Shown here one piece after another: positions 1 through 8,272 of a DNA stretch of 50,628 nucleotides (its first letter is position 1; each line of letters opens with the position of its first letter). The position numbers and the translations under genes were made by a program. Below the pieces are notes generated by a model. It was not told the DNA's origin and searched no databases. It was given only the letters and a program-made list of their open reading frames with translations. Location of the stretch: the NCBI RefSeq assembly GCF_900142205.1, contig NZ_FRAA01000013.1, positions 1 through 50,628 on the forward strand. Direction: 5' to 3'. The DNA is from Reichenbachiella agariperforans (GTDB lineage: Bacteria; Bacteroidota; Bacteroidia; Cytophagales; Cyclobacteriaceae).

Positions 1-653
1 CCACCTACTGTATAAACTGAAGGGAGACTAATGATTGATATACTTTTACTACCACTCATCGTCTTACTACAGCCACTACCATTAGTCGCTACTATTGTAT
101 ATGTACCTATAAGTTTTTGGTTCGGCCAGCTCAAAGCCCCTCCCGTACCTGTCAAGCTTGGTAAAGCACTCCCGCCATTATATAACGTATAACTCACTCC
201 ACTTTGCGAATCACTCAAGGTAATAGTCTTTCCCGATCCACCAGAACAATAACCTCCTCCTCCCCCTACTGTATAAACTGAAAGTTGACTAGAAACAATA
301 TCAACCTCTCCATTCATTATTTTACTACAGGCACCCATAGTAGCTCTAACTGTATAAGTGCCTATTGTTGCCAAACCACTCCACATCAACGAACTTCCTG
401 TTCCATTTTTTACATTACCTAAATCAGTTCCATTACGTCTTAACTGATAAGTAACTCCTTGTTCTGAATCACTCAAGGTAACATTCTTTCCAGAGCCAGA
501 ACAATATATTCCCCCACCACCGACAGTATAAGCCACTGGACACCCATCATCAATTGGAGGGAGAGGCAATTTCTGCGCAAAAGAATACTCACTTAATAAA
601 ACAAAGAGTAAAAAGACAAGGTACTTATAAGTAAATTTAATTTGAATTAGCAT
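1..653 (-). CDS. Secreted repeat protein, N-terminal part (cut by window edge); probably the main Rhs/DUF6443-type protein
   Basis: The frame opens at an ATG (651-653) and stays open to base 1, so only about 217 residues are visible. They begin with a signal peptide: a basic start, a hydrophobic stretch (YLVFLLFVLLSEYSFAQ), then a mature start at about residue 28. Tandem modules of about 85-87 residues follow, each with a YTVGGGG..YCSG.SGK..TLSDSQ.GV.Y.L pattern, a conserved C near the end and a glycine-rich joint. These look like small Ig/PKD-like modules. Only one base separates the ATG from the stop of the preceding Rhs-like gene (TAA-A-ATG), so the two are translationally coupled. From general knowledge, Bacteroidota Rhs pairs often have a second gene with such modules in front of a DUF6443/Rhs core; that core would lie outside the window. 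Function beyond secretion is inferred. Confidence 0.75.
   Translation of the reverse strand, partial: MLIQIKFTYKYLVFLLFVLLSEYSFAQKLPLPPIDDGCPVAYTVGGGGIYCSGSGKNVTLSDSEQGVTYQLRRNGTDLGNVKNGTGSSLMWSGLATIGTYTVRATMGACSKIMNGEVDIVSSQLSVYTVGGGGGYCSGGSGKTITLSDSQSGVSYTLYNGGSALPSLTGTGGALSWPNQKLIGTYTIVATNGSGCSKTMSGSKSISIISLPSVYTVG
5..540 (-). repeat. Tandem repeat encoding Ig/PKD-like modules
   Basis: The string ctactgtataaactg occurs at 5-19 and at 266-280, and a diverged copy (cgacagtataagcc) starts at 521. The spacing is 261 and then 255 bases, that is 87 and 85 codons. The unit is a protein module repeat inside the secreted gene rather than a mobile element. The two leftmost copies are the more similar ones. 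The array continues past the window edge. Confidence 0.7.
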
Positions 654-654
654 T

Positions 655-3600
655 TTAAGGTTGGTTAGAGATAGACTTCAATTGGAAATACTCATACCCA
701 TCAAGGTAGTTACCGTCTTCATCAATCACATACTGAAGTCTGTTATTAAAATCATACACAAAGTGTTTAGTTACCCCCGATGGATCAGTAATAGACGTGA
801 CACCTACTAAAGGATCATATGTATAAGTGGTAATAAAAGCCCCACCCAGAGAATTGAGTTCGCGTAATTTATCAAGTTTAATTCGCAGTTTATCTTCATT
901 ACACCCCTCTCCTTTCTCACATCTATCATTGTCTTGATCAGAAAGTTCTTTAAGCTCTTCAATCAATTGCAATGGCACATCTCCTGAAAAGCCATTTTCC
1001 ACTTTCGCAATTGGGTAAGTATCATTATAACCCCAGATAAAAGAATTTACCTCTTCTGCACCAGTTAAGTATTCCGTAAGTTTCCCACCGTTATAAAACA
1101 AACTCACTTCTGGCTTAATAGAATACCCAGGATTTATAGAGTCACTATTTTCAATTGTCAAAAAATCAATTTCGGAAATAGGGTTTTCAACTTCAAGTTT
1201 CCAGTTCTTAGTTACATGGTTTGACGTATACTCTAGCATATCAGACTTTACAAGTTGCCAGCTATCACCCGTATGATTAAATAAACGTTGTTCAAGAGGT
1301 AAAGAAACTATGTTACTATTAACCATATCAGAGATCCTAGAAAAGTATTGATGATGTGAATTATTAACCAACTCAAAAGGGAAGGTAAATTCCTTTTTGA
1401 GCTTTCTATCTGGGTATTCTGTAATCTCTCTTTTTAAAAACTGTAATTTCTCATCTTCATCCGTATACTCATATCGAGAAGTTTGGACAAGTGTATCTTG
1501 ATTTAAATAATTATAAACATGCTTTTCTGCTAAGTACTTATGAGATGTCGTTAACTGATACTTAAACCATTTAAATTTGTTGACATTCAGAAAATAATAC
1601 CCTGAACAAAACATACTATCATCAGGGTTCGTTGTAGTCGTCTCACCGTTGTAATGATACTCACGATCAGGAACCACTTTCAATCCATACATACTAGAAA
1701 ACAAAGGGCTATTCGAGTAAATATAATCTTCTTGACGTATCAAGTTTTCAGTACTATCATTTATTGTTTCATAGTACCAAATGGTTTTAGGCATACCTCG
1801 TAAGTGGCTCCTATCTAAAATAGGTGGGTGTGGGTAAAATATACCGACATCATTGTCTGGAACCCAACTAAACAATGTTTTAGTACGCCCATTGACTTCA
1901 CCTTCATTACTAGACTCCTCCGTTTTGGAGACCTCCTGATACATAACACTAGCACTGCCATGAATACCTGAAGGGGGATTATTATGCAATAACAACCTAA
2001 ATGGATATCTGGCCTCATCGTTATCACCTCCAGGAACACAACCTGCCTCATTTTTTCCAATAGCATATTCGGATCGATACGCATTATATTTCTCATAATG
2101 ATGCCATCCTCCCCTCAATAGTTTTGCGCTAGATTTTCCCTCTTTATTCAAATATGAAAAAGACTTTTCAGACTGCTTTTTTCCTGTTTGATCATAGCTT
2201 GATATTGAACTTATTCTTAGCCCTCCTGTAAACATATGTCCATCTCCAACTAGCGGGTAATCCGCCTTAAAATCAGGAATCAAAGTAAGCTTGGCCTTTA
2301 CATAATTACCTGCCCTAACTCCTGTTTTAAGCTTTAATGTTCGTTCAATTCCAGCCCCTCCATTGGCCAATGCAAATTCTGCAGAATAAGAGGTTTTAAA
2401 TACTCCCTCATGAAATTCAGGCTGCTTAGAAACATCATATTTAATTTGAATATCCCCATTATCTAGTCTAAAAGCATCGGTTAAGCTCGCTGATGGAAGA
2501 ATGTCATGATAAGAACTTGGTTGGTCTGGATATGACTCGCTAGGAATAGTACCAATCTCTACATCCAATCTGATCGTAGATGGCCACACAAAATCACTAA
2601 CTGAATAGGTTTCCCCTTTGACTACCGTCCCATCCACTAATAAGTCGGGTCGAGAAATCGGTAAAAAATCTTCATTACTAAAACTAAAATGCTCTAAATC
2701 CATGTGATTATCACCAGAAGCTCTTAACTCGAACTCTTTAGATAAATTCATTTTATACAGATTTGCCCCTGGTTCATCAAAGTAATAGTATCTATTGCTT
2801 TCAAATTCAAACTCTGTCCATCCACCAGTTGGATAAACAATCTTCTTAAGTATCCCTGCTTGTGCCGCAACTGGGTCAACTGACCTATCAGCCCCAAATG
2901 AATTTAAAACTTGTTTCCCATGAGTAATAAATTTTGGAACATCAGAAAATCTATTGCCTGCATTATTGAAATACCCCCAGTGATCCTTATCATAACTGTC
3001 CAACTTAGGAAAAACTGTCTGATCGTATTCAAAATTGTAAACATCACCATTGCTAATAAGACTAGATAGCTTCCATCTTTCACATTTTTTTCCTGAGCAA
3101 GAAAAATATTCTGAATTATCAAACGTCACATTACGAATCTCCCTCCCATGGGTGTCTTTTATCTGAATTGATTCCAACCGTGGCACACTCGTGCCGTTTT
3201 CAACCATGGAAAAATGTACCGTCCCGACAGAAAAAGATATACTAGATATTTTCTTCGCTTGAAGAATTTTAACTTGGCTTACGGATTTATTAAACCCGTT
3301 TCCATTACTCATCGGGACAAACGACTTCCCAGGGTCTAAATGATTTACATCATGTCTGTATGATGATTTATAACCGTACGATCTAGCTATATTAATATCA
3401 TATTTCAGTTCATGTACATTGTCATAGGCAATTGTTATAACATCATTTTGATCAGCAGAAGTAATAGAAGTCAAATACCAAGATGACACATAGTCTCTCT
3501 CCCCCTTATATATATTCGTAGAAATTTCTTCCTCATCAAACACATACTTAATACCTAACGGTGTTGTAGCTTCAAAACCTGTCTCAGTTCGTATTATAGA

Positions 3601-4173
3601 AATTGGTTCGTATGCTATTACATTGACCTCTCCATTAAGGTCGATAAAAAACTTACCCGAATAACCATTAAAATTATAGTGGTAGATATCTGGTTCTGAA
3701 TCAAAAGAGTTACTCGCGCTTGAACTCATATTGTTATAATCAGAATCCTTGAATTGAAAATTCCCTATATCTTGAAACCAAGAACCAAATGGGATAAAAC
3801 CTCCAACCCCATCATCTGAAGTCCCTACAACTGTACGAGAAATAACACCTCCCGCATTTAAAGACCACCCCAGTCCAACCCAAGAGCCCTTATCCTCAAC
3901 TCTATTCCCACTCGAATTATAACTAATTGATATGGGCAACGAAAGCTGAGTACTTTTTATTTCGTAAAGAGGAATAGCAATGTTTGGTACACCACTCGAC
4001 TCTGTTACTTGAAAATCACCATACTTGTTAAGAGCTGACACCGTAGGGTTAGGTGGGACAACATTTGAAATTCCAAGTAAATCTTCTTCTTGTCCAATTA
4101 CTATTGTGACATGAAATAGGTATAGGCAAATAATTGCAATCCCTTTGATAGTTGGTTGGTTCATTATAAACAT
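655..4173 (-). CDS. Rhs-repeat-like secreted protein, first gene of an Rhs pair
   Basis: This 1,172-residue protein starts with a signal peptide (IKGIAIICLYLFHVTIVIGQ, cleavage near residue 27). The second Met (codon 4, base 4164) is an equally good start. The N-terminal part has the pattern of Bacteroidota Rhs-associated proteins: an early 'VPNPTVSALNKYGDFQV..SSGVPNIAIPLYEI' segment and then 'SYNSSGNRV.D..SWVGLGWSLNAGG', which resembles the SpvB/TcaC-type start of Rhs shells. The C-terminus carries YD-type repeats (TYTYDPLVGVTSITDPSG, FVYDFNNRLQYVIDEDGNYL). No toxin domain follows the last YD repeat, so this gene is a shell-type partner and any effector would be in the coupled next gene. No sorting domain or membrane anchor was seen at its C-terminus. 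It looks more AT-rich than the pigment genes to its right, which would fit acquisition by transfer, though this was not measured. Confidence 0.8.
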   Translation of the reverse strand: MFIMNQPTIKGIAIICLYLFHVTIVIGQEEDLLGISNVVPPNPTVSALNKYGDFQVTESSGVPNIAIPLYEIKSTQLSLPISISYNSSGNRVEDKGSWVGLGWSLNAGGVISRTVVGTSDDGVGGFIPFGSWFQDIGNFQFKDSDYNNMSSSASNSFDSEPDIYHYNFNGYSGKFFIDLNGEVNVIAYEPISIIRTETGFEATTPLGIKYVFDEEEISTNIYKGERDYVSSWYLTSITSADQNDVITIAYDNVHELKYDINIARSYGYKSSYRHDVNHLDPGKSFVPMSNGNGFNKSVSQVKILQAKKISSISFSVGTVHFSMVENGTSVPRLESIQIKDTHGREIRNVTFDNSEYFSCSGKKCERWKLSSLISNGDVYNFEYDQTVFPKLDSYDKDHWGYFNNAGNRFSDVPKFITHGKQVLNSFGADRSVDPVAAQAGILKKIVYPTGGWTEFEFESNRYYYFDEPGANLYKMNLSKEFELRASGDNHMDLEHFSFSNEDFLPISRPDLLVDGTVVKGETYSVSDFVWPSTIRLDVEIGTIPSESYPDQPSSYHDILPSASLTDAFRLDNGDIQIKYDVSKQPEFHEGVFKTSYSAEFALANGGAGIERTLKLKTGVRAGNYVKAKLTLIPDFKADYPLVGDGHMFTGGLRISSISSYDQTGKKQSEKSFSYLNKEGKSSAKLLRGGWHHYEKYNAYRSEYAIGKNEAGCVPGGDNDEARYPFRLLLHNNPPSGIHGSASVMYQEVSKTEESSNEGEVNGRTKTLFSWVPDNDVGIFYPHPPILDRSHLRGMPKTIWYYETINDSTENLIRQEDYIYSNSPLFSSMYGLKVVPDREYHYNGETTTTNPDDSMFCSGYYFLNVNKFKWFKYQLTTSHKYLAEKHVYNYLNQDTLVQTSRYEYTDEDEKLQFLKREITEYPDRKLKKEFTFPFELVNNSHHQYFSRISDMVNSNIVSLPLEQRLFNHTGDSWQLVKSDMLEYTSNHVTKNWKLEVENPISEIDFLTIENSDSINPGYSIKPEVSLFYNGGKLTEYLTGAEEVNSFIWGYNDTYPIAKVENGFSGDVPLQLIEELKELSDQDNDRCEKGEGCNEDKLRIKLDKLRELNSLGGAFITTYTYDPLVGVTSITDPSGVTKHFVYDFNNRLQYVIDEDGNYLDGYEYFQLKSISNQP

Positions 4174-4354
4174 TTAGATTTCCATTTTAGAATAAAATCT
4201 CCTCGTCCATTCAACATAACTATGCGAATCGTAGAGATAAATAAGATGTAGATGGTATTCGAAACGTCAAATAAACGACAAAAATAAATACTACCTAAGT
4301 AATTATTAAATAATGTTAAAAAAATATTCTTGAACTATATACTGAACTCATCCC

Positions 4355-5386
4355 CTACAAACTCCAACCTACGGTAGTCTGAACAACATAGTCTGTCCCT
4401 GGAATATCTTCACCAGTAGGTTCACTGTCGTAGTTAACTGTGTAGCCTAGACCGATATAAAAATCCTTAGGCAGGTCTAGCTTCAGATCAATACTGGCAT
4501 TCAATCGGTTTCGTCCTCCGTCTGAAAGACTAGGGTAATACTTGACCGAACTAACAATACTGATGTCGTCTAGTCCAAAAGCATTGTACTCCATAGATAC
4601 AAACCCCTCCGTACTGGTATTGTCCTCTCCCATGACATCATCACTTAATATTTCGTTATTTAGCGCTATACCTGTGGACACATTCAAAAGCATGCGATAG
4701 GTACTAATGGGAAAATACCCTACACCCAGAGAATAGGTAGATCGAAGATCAAGCCCTTGCTCATCAGAGGTCAAGAAATCCGCTCCAGTAATAGCAAACC
4801 ATGATTTGGAAAAGAACATACGAAAGTTTCCACCATAGTTTCGCCTTTTGGAATTGACTCGAACGGAATCATTGGCATCTATGGCACTCTGGACAAAATT
4901 GGCATACAGGTCTGGGTTAATTTTGGTAGACATATAGGCGGCAGTGCCTCGGAGCGTAAATTGATTGTTGTTGCTCGCTTTCGAATGGGTGAAACCACCA
5001 TCGATAGAGGCATTCACCTTGTCCCAAAAACCCTTATCGATAGCATTCAAATAAATAACCTTGAGGTGAGACATATTCTCTATCTGGCCACCATCAGCAT
5101 CAGTGATCGTGACGGTTTGATTCACGATGGTAATCGTGCCATCTACCTTCTTACCCCCTGCTAAGCCAATGATATACGTACCGCTGGTCGTGAGGTCTTG
5201 AACGTCTTTCCAGTCAATCGTAAAATCCGAATCAGAATAATCCGTCTCGATAACAAGAACAGCATGCTTCATGGATTTGACATCTCCCACAATAGCATCT
5301 CCATTGGTCAAAGTGACCCTATCCTGTGCTGAACCGGTTGATACAAAAAGACAAAGAATGGCAAAAAGAACTAATAGCTTTTTCAT
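4355..5386 (-). CDS. DUF481-type outer-membrane beta-barrel protein
   Basis: 343 residues with a clear signal peptide (MKKLLVLFAILCLFVSTGSAQ, cut after residue 20). Residues 21-110 form a beta-rich periplasmic head (RVTLTNGDAIVGDVKSM.., DWKDVQDL) like the small sheet domain found before many DUF481 barrels. From about 120 onward, alternating aromatic/polar strands run to a C-terminal strand ending in W-S-L. That is the usual pattern of an outer-membrane barrel, with an aromatic residue near the C-terminus. DUF481 proteins are of unknown function, often called salt-induced or YdiY-like. The gene stands alone, with 181 bases on its 3' side and 367 on its 5' side. The family call is from overall pattern and is fairly safe; the substrate or role is unknown. 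Confidence 0.75.
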   Translation of the reverse strand: MKKLLVLFAILCLFVSTGSAQDRVTLTNGDAIVGDVKSMKHAVLVIETDYSDSDFTIDWKDVQDLTTSGTYIIGLAGGKKVDGTITIVNQTVTITDADGGQIENMSHLKVIYLNAIDKGFWDKVNASIDGGFTHSKASNNNQFTLRGTAAYMSTKINPDLYANFVQSAIDANDSVRVNSKRRNYGGNFRMFFSKSWFAITGADFLTSDEQGLDLRSTYSLGVGYFPISTYRMLLNVSTGIALNNEILSDDVMGEDNTSTEGFVSMEYNAFGLDDISIVSSVKYYPSLSDGGRNRLNASIDLKLDLPKDFYIGLGYTVNYDSEPTGEDIPGTDYVVQTTVGWSL

Positions 5387-5753
5387 AAGGCTGGTAGTTT
5401 AAATTATCTGGTTTAATATGAGTTACAACAGAAAATTATGATATCCTCCTGTGAAAACATAGAAATCGAGAAACATTCGAGGGAATCCTCAAAAAGAGTC
5501 GGTTCAACCAACTCTAGGCTGAAAGCATCACAGGTTTAGGGGAGAATGAAATTCTCTACATACTGAATCAAGACCTTAGATCGCTAGACACTAGACCTGC
5601 CTGTCGGACAGACTGGTTTTAGACAAAAAAAGAATAAGTTTTAATCTAGATACTAAAATCTAAATACTAGTATCTCACTGAGGTGTGTAGAAGCTAAAGC
5701 GAGATGCACTAAAGTGCATAGTTTTAACTCCAACTGTGCCCCATAAAACCGTA
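5387..5753. other. Gene-free gap with short AT-rich repeats and a palindrome
   Basis: This 367-base gap lies between the end of the pigment operon and the DUF481 gene. It holds the palindrome CTGTC-G-GACAG (about 5602-5612) inside a 'cctgcctgtcggacagactgg' stretch. Next to it is a patch (5580-5673) of degenerate short units built from CTAGAC, ATCTA and ATACTA. A six-base hairpin, ATGCAC-TAAA-GTGCAT (5704-5719), sits 34 bases past the stop of the last pigment gene but has no convincing T run on the minus strand. No open frame with coding character was seen. The promoter of the DUF481 gene should be here, but I found no convincing TAnnTTTG box. Confidence 0.5.
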
Positions 5754-6797
5754 CTAAACCCTAGGGTTACGCAGGAGCATCAGACTGTGTTGTTTGGCCT
5801 TGTAGTGGTTGTAGATCAGCAAGAACTTCGGTGGCGTATGACTACCGCGGAGAACCATCTCCTGAGGCACTTCTTCACGTGCAAACAGCTCAGTCGCCAA
5901 CCAAACTGCAAAAGCCGTGGCTGTAGGGTACTCCCCCACGAGATTTTTAAAGCTGTAAACGGTTTGCTGATCAAATGCGTCCAGAAATTCATGATACCAT
6001 CCGTCATGACGTGCATCCCCGTTCATCCCCACCATTAGCGCGACCTCTTCTCTTGAGACGGCATGTTCTGCCAGTATCTGTGCTACCCTATCCTGCAACG
6101 TCAACTGTGTGGCAAAATTCATCTGATCCACTGCCAGTACTTGCGCCAGCGCGTGCTCTGGATCATCATCGATGACGAACATCGTCGCGCCTTCTCCTTT
6201 GACCGTCCCAGCAGTCTGGAATGCAAACAATTCTGTATCGTTAACTTCATCAGTTTTGAACCAGCCCGCCTGCAAATCCATGTTGAAATTATGATCAGAT
6301 ATCTCTTCTAAACCTCCTAACAACAAAGACTGTACTTTTCCTTCCTCGAACAGCATCATCGCATCCAGCAGTGCTGCCTCAAATGCCAAACCGTAGTTGA
6401 CATGCGTGATATTGTAACCCGTATTTTTGGTCATCATGGCAAGGCTACCTGCAACCGCATTTGGTGTACTTTGCACAAAATTGGTAGGCGTCAGTGTCCC
6501 TTCGTCGTACTCCAATATCTGACGGAGAAACTTAAAACTATCATCTATCCCACCATTGGCAGTCCCGAGAACGATCCCGTCCTGTGTTCCTTGTCCTTGG
6601 AGTGTCATCAGACCTGCACCGACTCCCATACGTACGGCTTTATTCATCCGACGGAGCAGTGCTCTTGGGATCATCTCTATGTAACTTGGTTCTGCTGCAT
6701 AGCATTTGTTTCCCGTCCAAGCGGTGACTCCTTCGGTAAACAAACGTCCGTCTACAGTATGCTGTGGCGATATGGCAGTAGCTGCTTTGATATACAT
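5754..6797 (-). CDS. Ketosynthase-like chain-length factor (ApeC-like) of the flexirubin/aryl polyene pathway
   Basis: 347 residues with a thiolase-fold ketosynthase pattern, but the catalytic residues are gone. Where the partner ketosynthase has the NTACSSS nucleophile, this protein reads HVNYGLAFEAA (about residues 133-141) with no cysteine. The late KSFTGHT motif becomes KNLVGEY, keeping the lysine but losing the histidine. A catalytically dead subunit next to an active FabF-like subunit matches the ketosynthase/chain-length-factor pairs of aryl polyene and type II polyketide systems. The start codon overlaps the ketosynthase stop by one base (TAATG), so the two are coupled. It is the last gene of the operon. 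Expected role: pair with the product of 6797-7999 and set the polyene length. Confidence 0.8.
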   Translation of the reverse strand: MYIKAATAISPQHTVDGRLFTEGVTAWTGNKCYAAEPSYIEMIPRALLRRMNKAVRMGVGAGLMTLQGQGTQDGIVLGTANGGIDDSFKFLRQILEYDEGTLTPTNFVQSTPNAVAGSLAMMTKNTGYNITHVNYGLAFEAALLDAMMLFEEGKVQSLLLGGLEEISDHNFNMDLQAGWFKTDEVNDTELFAFQTAGTVKGEGATMFVIDDDPEHALAQVLAVDQMNFATQLTLQDRVAQILAEHAVSREEVALMVGMNGDARHDGWYHEFLDAFDQQTVYSFKNLVGEYPTATAFAVWLATELFAREEVPQEMVLRGSHTPPKFLLIYNHYKAKQHSLMLLRNPRV

Positions 6798-7999
6798 TAG
6801 AGATGCTGTTTAAAAACGAGTGATGTACAATTCCCTCCAAACCCAAAAGAATTAGACAGAACCGCGTTTATCTCTTGTTGCTCTTGATATGCAGCGATAG
6901 GTAGTTCATCCAGTGGTGAAATCGGCTGCTCACAGTTGAGACTAGCGTACAACTCGCCGTGCTCCATACTCATCAAACTGTAGACTGCCTCTAACGCTCC
7001 GGCAGCTGCTAAAGTATGCCCCGTAAAACTCTTAGTAGAACTAAATGGCGGTAGATGTTCACCAAACAATTTACCCAATCCTGTGATCTCGGTCAGGTCA
7101 TTGTTCTCAGTAGCCGTTCCGTGAGCATTGATATAGTCTATACCAGCAGGCTCCAGTCCTGCATGATCTAACGCTGCCTGCATACAAGCGATAACGCCCA
7201 CGGCATCTTCAGAGAGTGCAGAGGCATGATAGGCGTCATTACTGTTGCCATAGCCTGAGACCGTTCCGTATATTTTTTTCCCTTTCGCGCATGCCTCAGA
7301 CTCCAATACGAGATAAGCTGCTGCTTCACCTAGATTCAACCCTTTTCTATTTGCATCAAATGGCCTACATAAATCCTCTGACAGAATTTGTAGAGAGTTA
7401 AACCCATTGACCGTGAACTTAGCAAGACTATCTGCTCCCCCCACGATTACCCTATCCGCTCGACCAGATCGAATCAAGCGTGCGCCCATCATGATGGCAT
7501 TGGCAGACGAAGAGCAAGCTGTGTTAATGGTATTGGTGAATCCATGAATGCGGTATTGCTCCACAATTCTCAGCGTATGCGAACAGTAGTCATAGGATTC
7601 TAAAAACGCTGTACGCTGCGCTCGATTGCTTCCATCTTCGAACACTTGATCGGTCAGTACCATTCCTCCTACTGTACTCCCTGAGATAAAACCCGTCCTA
7701 GGATGAGAAAGGGTATCGCTATCCAGACCAGCCTCCTGAATCGCCTCTTCGAAGGCTTTGAAAGCAATCAAATCCGTACGCGTCAGTCCTTTCATCTCTG
7801 GGACAGCCAAACTAGACAGCATCTCTTCATCCGACATTTTGATCTCCCCAAAAGGATGGCTCTCTGTAAATTTAGACGTGAAGTATTTGGAAGCCTTACT
7901 CAGTCCTGTCTGACCTGTGATTAGACGCTGTCGATTTTCAGCTACGTTGTTACCGATAGCTGAGATCGCTCCCCTCCCCGTAACAACTACTTTGATCAT
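6797..7999 (-). CDS. Beta-ketoacyl-ACP synthase, FabF type (polyene elongation)
   Basis: 400 residues with the complete FabF/KAS II set: nucleophile Cys162 in INTACSSSANA, His293 in INAHGTATENND, Lys323 and His328 in STKSFTGHTLAAAGA, and the C-terminal glycine-rich SFGFGGNC. It catalyses decarboxylative condensation of malonyl-ACP with a growing acyl-ACP chain. Its ATG overlaps the stop of the acyl carrier protein gene (ATGA), and its own stop overlaps the start of the chain-length factor. The three genes therefore form a translationally coupled ACP-KS-CLF set. Such sets build the conjugated polyene acid of flexirubins and aryl polyenes. The context favours this dedicated role over primary fatty acid synthesis. 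Confidence 0.9.
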   Translation of the reverse strand: MIKVVVTGRGAISAIGNNVAENRQRLITGQTGLSKASKYFTSKFTESHPFGEIKMSDEEMLSSLAVPEMKGLTRTDLIAFKAFEEAIQEAGLDSDTLSHPRTGFISGSTVGGMVLTDQVFEDGSNRAQRTAFLESYDYCSHTLRIVEQYRIHGFTNTINTACSSSANAIMMGARLIRSGRADRVIVGGADSLAKFTVNGFNSLQILSEDLCRPFDANRKGLNLGEAAAYLVLESEACAKGKKIYGTVSGYGNSNDAYHASALSEDAVGVIACMQAALDHAGLEPAGIDYINAHGTATENNDLTEITGLGKLFGEHLPPFSSTKSFTGHTLAAAGALEAVYSLMSMEHGELYASLNCEQPISPLDELPIAAYQEQQEINAVLSNSFGFGGNCTSLVFKQHL

Positions 8000-8262
8000 A
8001 TTTTAGAAGAATTGGCGAGTATGTAGTCCGCCATGACATTGACATCCACGAGGATTTTGCGTCCATCACTCGGATTGTTGATTTTAATTCCATACTCACG
8101 CTCTAGCAACACGACCAACTCAATAGAGTCAATAGAATCCAAGCCTAGCTCAGGACCAAATAGCGGTTCGTCATCCTTGATATCCTCTGGTTTAAGATCC
8201 ATCAAATTGAGGTATTGAATGATCTTTTCTTTAATCTCTATCTTCAGTGTTTCCTTATCCAT
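7996..8262 (-). CDS. Acyl carrier protein of the pigment pathway
   Basis: 88 residues of four-helix ACP type. The phosphopantetheine attachment site is Ser43 in ELGLDSIDSIELV, preceded by the acidic loop typical of the family and followed by LLEREYGIKI on the recognition helix. It overlaps the ketosynthase gene by four bases (ATGA) and lies 10 bases after the ABC permease gene. It is probably the dedicated carrier for the aryl polyene chain and perhaps the donor for the BtrH-like protein in the same operon. It is less acidic than a typical primary-metabolism ACP, which suits a specialised carrier. The family call is secure; the dedicated role is from context. Confidence 0.92.
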   Translation of the reverse strand: MDKETLKIEIKEKIIQYLNLMDLKPEDIKDDEPLFGPELGLDSIDSIELVVLLEREYGIKINNPSDGRKILVDVNVMADYILANSSKI

Positions 8263-8272
8263 AATAGTAATT

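Noticed and set aside
4174-4354. TATTTTTG at 4279-4286 (minus) as the Rhs promoter
   Set aside because: It fits TAnnTTTG, but no -33 TTTG was found at a suitable distance and it lies about 105 bases from the start; too weak to list.
5736-6800. Several plus-strand frames opposite the chain-length factor gene
   Set aside because: They are antisense to a clear ketosynthase-like protein in a coupled operon and show no domain.
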